Shown here piece by piece: positions 6,726 through 11,282 of a DNA stretch of 11,282 bases. The position numbers were made by a program, and so were the translations under genes. This DNA comes from LGRD01 sp031415135 (GTDB lineage Bacteria; Pseudomonadota; Gammaproteobacteria; Burkholderiales; Burkholderiaceae_C): the NCBI GenBank assembly GCA_031415135.1, contig JANORB010000177.1, positions 1 to 11,282 on the forward strand, in the 5' to 3' direction. The notes below the pieces were generated by a model that made no database searches, had not been told where the DNA came from, and was given only the letters and a program-made list of their open reading frames with translations. Each line of letters starts with the position of its first letter. Within the stretch, counting starts at the first letter, position 1.

Positions 6726-8186
6726 TCAGTGCGCCGCAGCCATCGGCCCGGAAGCACTGTCGTCGCTGTTTTTGCCCGTCTCGGGATTCTCCACCAGTAT
6801 TGCACCGGGTGCCAGCCTCAATGGTGCCCACGCAATCCAGGCCAGCAAGGCGCCACAGAGCACCGCCATCGTGCCGATGGCCAGACGGCCCAGGCCTGGC
6901 GCGTCGTCCGCCGAGCCAGGCGCCAAGACCCGCATCACGAGCCAGACATTCAGGCCGATGATCAACAGCGTGGCGCAGGTGGCCACGCGCCGCAGCCAGG
7001 GCGGGCTGGCGAACGCGCCCATGATGCGCGGCGCGCTCGTGAAGCGGATCAATGGCACGATCGCAAACGGCAGCTGCAGACTCAAGATCACCTGGCTCAG
7101 CACCAGCAGCTGCAGCACCCCGCCTTCGCCCGCGGTGGCCAGCACCGCCACGGCCGGCACGATGGCGATGGCGCGTGTCAACAACCGGCGCTTGATCGGG
7201 CTCATGCGCAGGCGCACAAAACCCTCCATCACCACCTGGCCGGCGAGCGTGCCGGTGATGGTGGAGCTTTGCCCCGAAGCCAGCAGCGCGATGGCGAAAG
7301 CGGTCGACGCCAGCGTGGTGCCGAGCAGCGGCGTCAACAGCTCGTGCGCCTGCTGCAGCTCGGTGACGACGATGCCGCGCGAGAAAAAGGTCGACGCCGC
7401 GAGCACCAGGATCGCCGCGTTGATGAGGAAGGCGATGTTCAGCGCCAGCACCGTGTCGACCAGGTTGTAGCGCAGGGCTTCGCGTTGCGCCGCCGGGTTG
7501 GCATCGATGCGCCGTGTCTGCACCAGCGACGAGTGCAGGTACAGGTTGTGCGGCATCACGGTCGCGCCGAGGATGCCGATGGCCACGAACAGGCTGGCCG
7601 AATCCAGCCGCGGCACGAAGCCGCCGGCAATCGCGCTCAGGCTCGGCTGCACCAGCAGCATCTCGACCGCCATGCAGGCGCCGATGGTCAGCACCAGCGC
7701 GGCGACCACCGCTTCGAGCTTGCGGATACCGTAGTGCTGCAACACGAGGATCAGCATCACATCCACACCGGTGATCAACGCGCCCCAGGCCAGCGGGATG
7801 CCGAAGAGCAGGTTCAGCGCGATCGCGCCGCCGATCAGTTCGGCCAGGTCGCAGGCAATGATGGCGGTCTCGCACAGCAGCCACAGCGCTAGCGCCACCG
7901 GCCTGGCGTAGCAGGCGCGGCAGGCCTGCGCCAGGTCCATGCGGCCGATGATGCCCAGCCGCGCCGCCAGGCTTTGCAGCACCACCGCGATCAGGTTGGA
8001 CGCCAGCAGCACCCACATCAGCTGGTAGCCGAAGCGCGCTCCGCCTTCCAGGTCGGTGGCCCAGTTGCCCGGGTCCATGTAGCCGACGCTGATCATTGCC
8101 GCCGGGCCGACGAAGCCCAGCGCGCGCCATCGGCTCGGCCTGCTCACGCGCATGCGCATGTCCACGCTTTGCTCGAGGTTGGTCAT
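6726..8186 (-). CDS. mntH: Nramp-family divalent metal transporter (Mn2+/Fe2+)
   Basis: This is a 486-residue inner-membrane protein with about 11 hydrophobic segments. It is a proton-coupled importer of Mn2+, Fe2+ and related ions. The metal site of the family is intact: DPGN in TM1 (Asp38, Asn41) and ATVMPHN in TM6 (Ala208, Met211), matching the Asp, Asn, Ala and Met ligands known from the Deinococcus homologue. GQSSTITGTLAGQ (305-317) is also characteristic. ATG 8186 leaves 22 bases to the stop of the 36-codon ORF upstream; a second Met at residue 10 is a possible alternative start. The last 20 or so residues (after about 465) are a polar Ser/Asp-rich tail. Unlike many mntH genes it is not isolated: it sits between a chaperonin gene and a sigma-54 activator gene, which suggests metal supply for an enzyme of the same cluster. 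Whether iron or manganese is preferred cannot be read from the sequence; the symbol follows the bacterial family name. Confidence 0.95.
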   Translation of the reverse strand: MTNLEQSVDMRMRVSRPSRWRALGFVGPAAMISVGYMDPGNWATDLEGGARFGYQLMWVLLASNLIAVVLQSLAARLGIIGRMDLAQACRACYARPVALALWLLCETAIIACDLAELIGGAIALNLLFGIPLAWGALITGVDVMLILVLQHYGIRKLEAVVAALVLTIGACMAVEMLLVQPSLSAIAGGFVPRLDSASLFVAIGILGATVMPHNLYLHSSLVQTRRIDANPAAQREALRYNLVDTVLALNIAFLINAAILVLAASTFFSRGIVVTELQQAHELLTPLLGTTLASTAFAIALLASGQSSTITGTLAGQVVMEGFVRLRMSPIKRRLLTRAIAIVPAVAVLATAGEGGVLQLLVLSQVILSLQLPFAIVPLIRFTSAPRIMGAFASPPWLRRVATCATLLIIGLNVWLVMRVLAPGSADDAPGLGRLAIGTMAVLCGALLAWIAWAPLRLAPGAILVENPETGKNSDDSASGPMAAAH

Positions 8187-8208
8187 GAACTGCGTCCCGG
8201 CGCGGGCA

Positions 8209-8319
8209 TCAGAGCCGCTGCGCCATCGCCTGGCTCATCAGGATGACCCAACCGCCGCCGACGATGACCAGGCCCACCAGGCGACGAAGGCGGCCAGGGG
8301 TCCAGTCCCGCGCGCTCAT
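8209..8319 (-). CDS. 36-residue single-pass membrane peptide between GroEL and transporter genes
   Basis: The ATG at 8319 overlaps the GroEL stop codon as ATGA, and GGGA lies five bases upstream, so translation coupled to GroEL is likely. The product begins MSARDWTPGRLRRLVGL, continues with a hydrophobic stretch (about residues 14-29, rich in Val, Leu, Ile and Gly) and ends SQAMAQRL. Arg10, Arg12 and Arg13 before the helix predict a cytoplasmic N-terminus. The gene fills the space between GroEL and the Nramp gene exactly, leaving 22 bases to the transporter start. I do not recognise a family; a small protein that helps or regulates the transporter is conceivable. It is too short for a coding-statistics test by eye, so confidence is moderate. 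Confidence 0.62.
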   Translation of the reverse strand: MSARDWTPGRLRRLVGLVIVGGGWVILMSQAMAQRL

Positions 8320-9953
8320 TCCCGTCCCAGCCGTTCCGCGCCGCCGCCGGTGGCAGGGCCGGCGGTCGGATCGATGTAGTCGGGCTTCTTGGCGATCAAG
8401 GTCTGCGTCGTCAGGATCAGCCCGGCCACCGAAGCGGCGTTGCGCACCGCGCTGTAGCTCACTTTGACCGGGTCGATGATGCCGGCAGCGACGAGGTCGA
8501 CGAAGTGGCCGCTGCGCGCATCCAGGCCGACACCGGGCTGGGCGTCGAGCACCTTGCGCATCACCACCTTCGGGTCGAGCCCGCAGTTGGCGGCGATGTG
8601 GTGCGATGGCTGATGCAACGCCCGCTGCAGCAGTTTGACGCCCTGCTGCACATGGCCTTCGGTGCGCGAGATCAGCTTGTCGAGCTCGCCCGCAACGCGC
8701 AACAGGGACAGCCCGCCGCCCGGCACCACGCCTTCCGCGATTGCCGCGCGCGCCGCGTTGATCGCGTCCTCGATCAGGTGATACCTGCGCTTTTGCTCCA
8801 CTGGCGTGGCCCCGCCGGCGAGCAGAATCGCCGTGCCTCCGGAGAGCTTGGCCAGCCGCTCCTTGATCTTGTCGCGCTCGATGTTCTCGGGCGCGAGTTC
8901 GTACTGGCGCAGCACTTGCTGGCGCCGTGCGGCGATCATTTCCGGGTCGCCGTTGCCAGCGGTCACCAGGGTCTGGTTTGAAGCGATGCGCACCTGGCGT
9001 GCGCTGCCCAGATCGCGCAGCTGCACCGAGGCGATGCTGCCACCCAGGTCGCGCGCGATCACCCGCCCGCCGGTCAGGATGGCGAGGTCTTCGAGTGCTG
9101 CCTTGCGCCAGTGCCCGTACTCCGGCGGGTGGATCGCCGCCACCGCTGGGCCGCCCTTGTCGCGCCAGGCCAGCAGGCTCACGACACAGACCGGCGCGAC
9201 CTCTTCGGCGATGACCAGCAAGGGCCGCTTCGAGTCGCCTACCAGCGCGACGATCGCGGCCACCTCGTCCGCCGTCATCAGGCGCATGTCGGTCAGCAGG
9301 ATATAGGGATTGTCGAGTACCACCTGCATCTTTTCGACGTCGGTGATCATGTGATGCGACAGGTAGCCGCGGTCGAACGCCATGCCATCGACGATGTCGA
9401 GCAAGGTCTCGACGGTGCTGCCGTAGTCGACATCGACGATGCCATCGGCGCCGACCCGCTCCAGCGCCTCGGCAACGAGCAGCCCGGTCGGATCGTCGTT
9501 GGCGGCGACCATCGCCACCGCGCGCAACTCGTCGCCGCCGCTCAATGGCCGGGCGCTGCGCTTGAGCGCCGCGATGACCTCGGCCACCGCCAGCTCCAGC
9601 CCCTCGACCAGCTCGACCGGACTGGCGCCCTTGGCCAGGCAAGCCAGGCCGTCCTGCACCAGCGCGTCGGCAAGCACGGTGGCGGTGGTCGTGCCATCGC
9701 CGGCGACCTCGTTGGTCTGCTTCGAAACCTCGCGCAGAACCTGCGCGCCCATGTTCTCGAACGGATCCTCCAACTCGATCTCGGCAGCGATGCGGGCGCC
9801 GTCGCGTGAAATGATGGGCGTGCCGATCGGACGATCGATGATGGCGTTCATGCCGCGTGGGCCGAGCGTGCCGCGCACGGCGCGCGCCAGCTTGGCAACC
9901 CCTCGGCCCAGCGCCTGGCGCGCCTCGTCGTCGTGCAGCATGATGTTCGGCAT
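8316..9953 (-). CDS. Divergent GroEL-like chaperonin (MimG type)
   Basis: At 545 residues it has normal GroEL length and all three domains. ATPase residues are conserved: TLGPRG (29-34), Asp51 in SRDGARIA, GDGTTTATVLA (85-95) with Asp86, and Asp396 in LIEDAINAARAA (E. coli Asp398), followed by EGVVPGGG. The apical domain diverges: GYLSHHMI (196-203) replaces the E. coli GYLSPYFI, and HPPEYGHWRKAAL (275-287) replaces the nearly invariant KAPGFGDRRKAML. The C-terminus lacks the Gly-Gly-Met repeat tail and ends GGGAERLGRE. No groES is in the window. This fits a specialised chaperonin rather than the housekeeping one; in mycobacterial mim clusters a GroEL-like protein (MimG) is needed to obtain active binuclear-iron monooxygenase. 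It starts 27 bases after the DUF59 gene, and its stop overlaps the next small ORF. Confidence 0.95.
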   Translation of the reverse strand: MPNIMLHDDEARQALGRGVAKLARAVRGTLGPRGMNAIIDRPIGTPIISRDGARIAAEIELEDPFENMGAQVLREVSKQTNEVAGDGTTTATVLADALVQDGLACLAKGASPVELVEGLELAVAEVIAALKRSARPLSGGDELRAVAMVAANDDPTGLLVAEALERVGADGIVDVDYGSTVETLLDIVDGMAFDRGYLSHHMITDVEKMQVVLDNPYILLTDMRLMTADEVAAIVALVGDSKRPLLVIAEEVAPVCVVSLLAWRDKGGPAVAAIHPPEYGHWRKAALEDLAILTGGRVIARDLGGSIASVQLRDLGSARQVRIASNQTLVTAGNGDPEMIAARRQQVLRQYELAPENIERDKIKERLAKLSGGTAILLAGGATPVEQKRRYHLIEDAINAARAAIAEGVVPGGGLSLLRVAGELDKLISRTEGHVQQGVKLLQRALHQPSHHIAANCGLDPKVVMRKVLDAQPGVGLDARSGHFVDLVAAGIIDPVKVSYSAVRNAASVAGLILTTQTLIAKKPDYIDPTAGPATGGGAERLGRE

Positions 9954-9980
9954 GGTATGTCTCGCTCCCGGTGGTGTAGT

Positions 9981-10736
9981 TCAGTGCGCGTCCGCGGGCA
10001 GCGGGCGGCGCACGATGTGGATGGGCTGCACGCCCGCATCGCCGTAACGCACGGCCAGCAGGCCGCGGCACAGCGCGCCGTTGAACTCGGCGTTGATGCC
10101 GATGCGGCGCAGCCCGTGAACGTGACCCGCCAGCGCTTCGGCGCCGATGGCGCGGCCGTCGGTGTCGACGAACGCGAGCTCGCCGCCGCCGGCCAGCGCA
10201 CGGCGCTCGAGGTAGCGCGCGGCGAGGTGCTCGCCCTCGGCCTCGACCGCAACCCGCTTCAGCGCGGGCAGGTCCAGCGCCACCAGCTGCTGCGCCGTGT
10301 GGCCGGCGTCGAGCAGGTGCTGCAGCAAGGCCTCCTGGCGGCGCTGGAAGGCCTTCACTTCAAAGGTGCGGCGCAGCGCCTCCAGGCCGCCCTCGGCGTC
10401 GGCGCCAAAGCTCGCCTGGAAGCCGTTGCCGTCGGCCACGCCCTGGTTGATGGTGTCGGCATACATGTGGTCGTGCAAATGCACCTTCACACCCGTCACC
10501 CACGGCAGCGCCTGCACCGCAATCCGCATGTCGTCGGCCATCAGGAAAGCGAAGTTGGCCGCGCACCAGTAGGTCGGCAGTTTGAAGCCGATGCGCACCT
10601 CGCCCGCGTCGCTCAGTTCAAGCTCGGTGATGAAGCCCAGCTCCGTCACCGACTCGTCAAGCTCCGGGTCCATCACCGTCGCCAGGCAGGCTTGCACCTG
10701 CGCGGCGCGGTCCGGCTTCACACGGTCCGCGGCCAT
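9981..10736 (-). CDS. DUF59/MIP18-type iron-sulfur assembly protein with extra C-terminal region
   Basis: The product has 251 residues. Residues about 10-95 are a MIP18/DUF59 domain of the type found in PaaD, SufT and Cia2: MDPELDESVTELGFI (22-36) and a single conserved-position Cys in LPTYWCAANF (Cys58). Proteins of this family help load Fe-S clusters or metals onto client proteins. The remaining 150 residues match no domain I recognise; they contain an Arg/Glu-rich helical stretch (about 115-180), then GRAIGAEALAGHVHGLRRIG (194-213) and CRGLLAVRYG (223-232). Start ATG 10736 is five bases after the amidohydrolase stop, and the GroEL gene follows after 27 bases. Position beside a GroEL-like gene matches diiron monooxygenase clusters as I recall them, and suggests a role in assembling or protecting the metal centre. 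That role is inference. Confidence 0.85.
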   Translation of the reverse strand: MAADRVKPDRAAQVQACLATVMDPELDESVTELGFITELELSDAGEVRIGFKLPTYWCAANFAFLMADDMRIAVQALPWVTGVKVHLHDHMYADTINQGVADGNGFQASFGADAEGGLEALRRTFEVKAFQRRQEALLQHLLDAGHTAQQLVALDLPALKRVAVEAEGEHLAARYLERRALAGGGELAFVDTDGRAIGAEALAGHVHGLRRIGINAEFNGALCRGLLAVRYGDAGVQPIHIVRRPLPADAH

Positions 10737-10741
10737 TGCGC

Positions 10742-11282
10742 TCAGGCCGCCACGGCGACCTGCTCCTTGGCCAGCAGCCGCTTCTGCGCCGCGATGTCGA
10801 TGCCGTAAAGCTTGGCCGCGTTCAGGCCGAGGATCTTCTTCTTGGCTTCAAGATCGAGCACGGCCCCCGTTTCCTTGGCAATGTCGTCGGGCAGCTCGAA
10901 GGCCATGAAGGCCTTGACCAGCCAGTCCGGCGTCCAGATGCCGTAGTCGCTGCCGTAGAGCAGCTTGTCCGGCCCCAGCCACATCAGCAGTTGCGAGATC
11001 ACATGCGCGAAATACTTCGGCTGCTTCTGGATGAAGGGCAATGCCACCGCCAGGCCGCCGTAGACGTTGGTCTCTTGCGTGGCGATCCAGCAGAAATCGT
11101 CCAGCCGCGGCAGGCCGCAATGCTCGACGATGAAGTTCAGGCCCTGGAAGTTGGTCGCAGCCACGTCGATGTCGGCCACGTCGAAGGCGTCGCGATCCAG
11201 CGGCAGGATCGTCGGGCCCTTGTGCACATGGATGTTTTTGATGCCCAACTTCTCGGCGCGCTCCAGGTACCTCTCGGCCCAA
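10742..11282 (-). CDS. Amidohydrolase_2 family metal-dependent hydrolase (5' partial)
   Basis: Only the C-terminal 179 residues are present; the frame is open to the window edge, so the start is outside. The visible part is the second half of a COG2159-type TIM-barrel hydrolase or decarboxylase (ACMSD-like superfamily). It shows NIHVHKGPT, a probable metal-binding His in FIVEHCGLP, and the barrel-end Asp in LLYGSDYGIWTPDW. A helical C-terminus follows, containing KKKILGLNAAKLYGID. Such a gene is a regular member of propane/acetone-type soluble diiron monooxygenase clusters, lying after the monooxygenase subunits, although its reaction there is not settled as far as I know. Its stop is five bases before the DUF59 start, so the two are clearly co-transcribed. 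An internal TTG at 11248 is not a believable start because conserved sequence continues upstream of it. Confidence 0.88.
   Translation of the reverse strand, partial: WAERYLERAEKLGIKNIHVHKGPTILPLDRDAFDVADIDVAATNFQGLNFIVEHCGLPRLDDFCWIATQETNVYGGLAVALPFIQKQPKYFAHVISQLLMWLGPDKLLYGSDYGIWTPDWLVKAFMAFELPDDIAKETGAVLDLEAKKKILGLNAAKLYGIDIAAQKRLLAKEQVAVAA

Noticed and set aside
4522..7470. A 982-codon plus-strand open frame running antisense to the activator and transporter genes
   Set aside because: Its translation is rich in Arg, Ala, Gln and His with no recognisable motif, while the minus strand encodes two clear families over the same bases. It is a shadow of GC-rich coding sequence.
4585..8130. 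A single minus-strand frame that would give an 1181-residue protein ending in the activator
   Set aside because: The part upstream of 6672 overlaps the Nramp gene in another frame and reads as Arg/Ala/Gly-rich nonsense. It is not a fusion; the activator starts near 6672.
8316..9953. Housekeeping groEL
   Set aside because: No groES beside it, no Gly-Gly-Met tail, divergent apical motifs, and it sits in a different type of operon.
8209..10071. A 620-codon minus-strand frame overlapping the GroEL gene
   Set aside because: Most of it is an Arg-rich out-of-frame shadow of GroEL. Only its last 36 codons, after the GroEL stop, look like a real gene, and they are listed separately.
1..11282. tRNA or rRNA genes, CRISPR arrays, insertion sequences, integrase or attachment sites, toxin-antitoxin or phage-defence genes
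   Set aside because: Looked for and not seen. Gaps between genes are too short to hold them and no repeat arrays or transposase motifs are present.

Overview
The window is very GC-rich and looks like a betaproteobacterium of the Burkholderiales, most likely Comamonadaceae-like. The basis is base composition, gene style and the proC / RlmN-like / DUF2145 neighbourhood; no rRNA or other decisive taxonomic marker is present. Genes cover almost everything and no intergenic gap exceeds about 55 bases. Apart from the first gene, every gene is on the minus strand.

Left part (1-4531): a metallo-beta-lactamase-fold hydrolase cut by the window start runs on the plus strand and converges on a minus-strand series read proC -> RlmN/Cfr-type radical SAM enzyme -> small secreted Ser-rich protein -> DUF2145 secreted protein. 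This looks like ordinary chromosomal content. Two points stand out: the RlmN-like enzyme is probably a second, divergent family member, and the DUF2145 protein carries His and Cys motifs that resemble a circularly permuted papain/NlpC-P60 fold. Its likely TTG start overlaps the stop of the gene before it.

Right part (4585-11282): one tight minus-strand gene series read amidohydrolase (5' end outside the window) -> DUF59/MIP18 iron-sulfur-type protein with an extra C-terminal region -> divergent GroEL -> an easily missed 36-residue membrane peptide starting in an ATGA overlap -> Nramp metal transporter -> AcoR/MimR-type sigma-54 activator. The order amidohydrolase / DUF59 / GroEL-like chaperonin is what I recall downstream of propane- and acetone-inducible soluble diiron monooxygenases (prm/mim clusters), where the GroEL-like protein (MimG) is needed for active enzyme and an NtrC-type activator (MimR) controls expression. 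I infer that the monooxygenase subunit genes lie just beyond base 11282.

The most interesting reading is that 6726-10736 is a maturation module for a diiron oxygenase: a dedicated chaperonin, an Fe-S/metal-handling protein, a divalent-metal (Fe/Mn) importer and a tiny membrane protein between chaperonin and importer, followed by the gene for the regulator. The 53-base gap before the regulator holds a two-part stem-loop, and the gap between regulator and proC holds a second hairpin that may mark the border between this catabolic cluster and the core genes.
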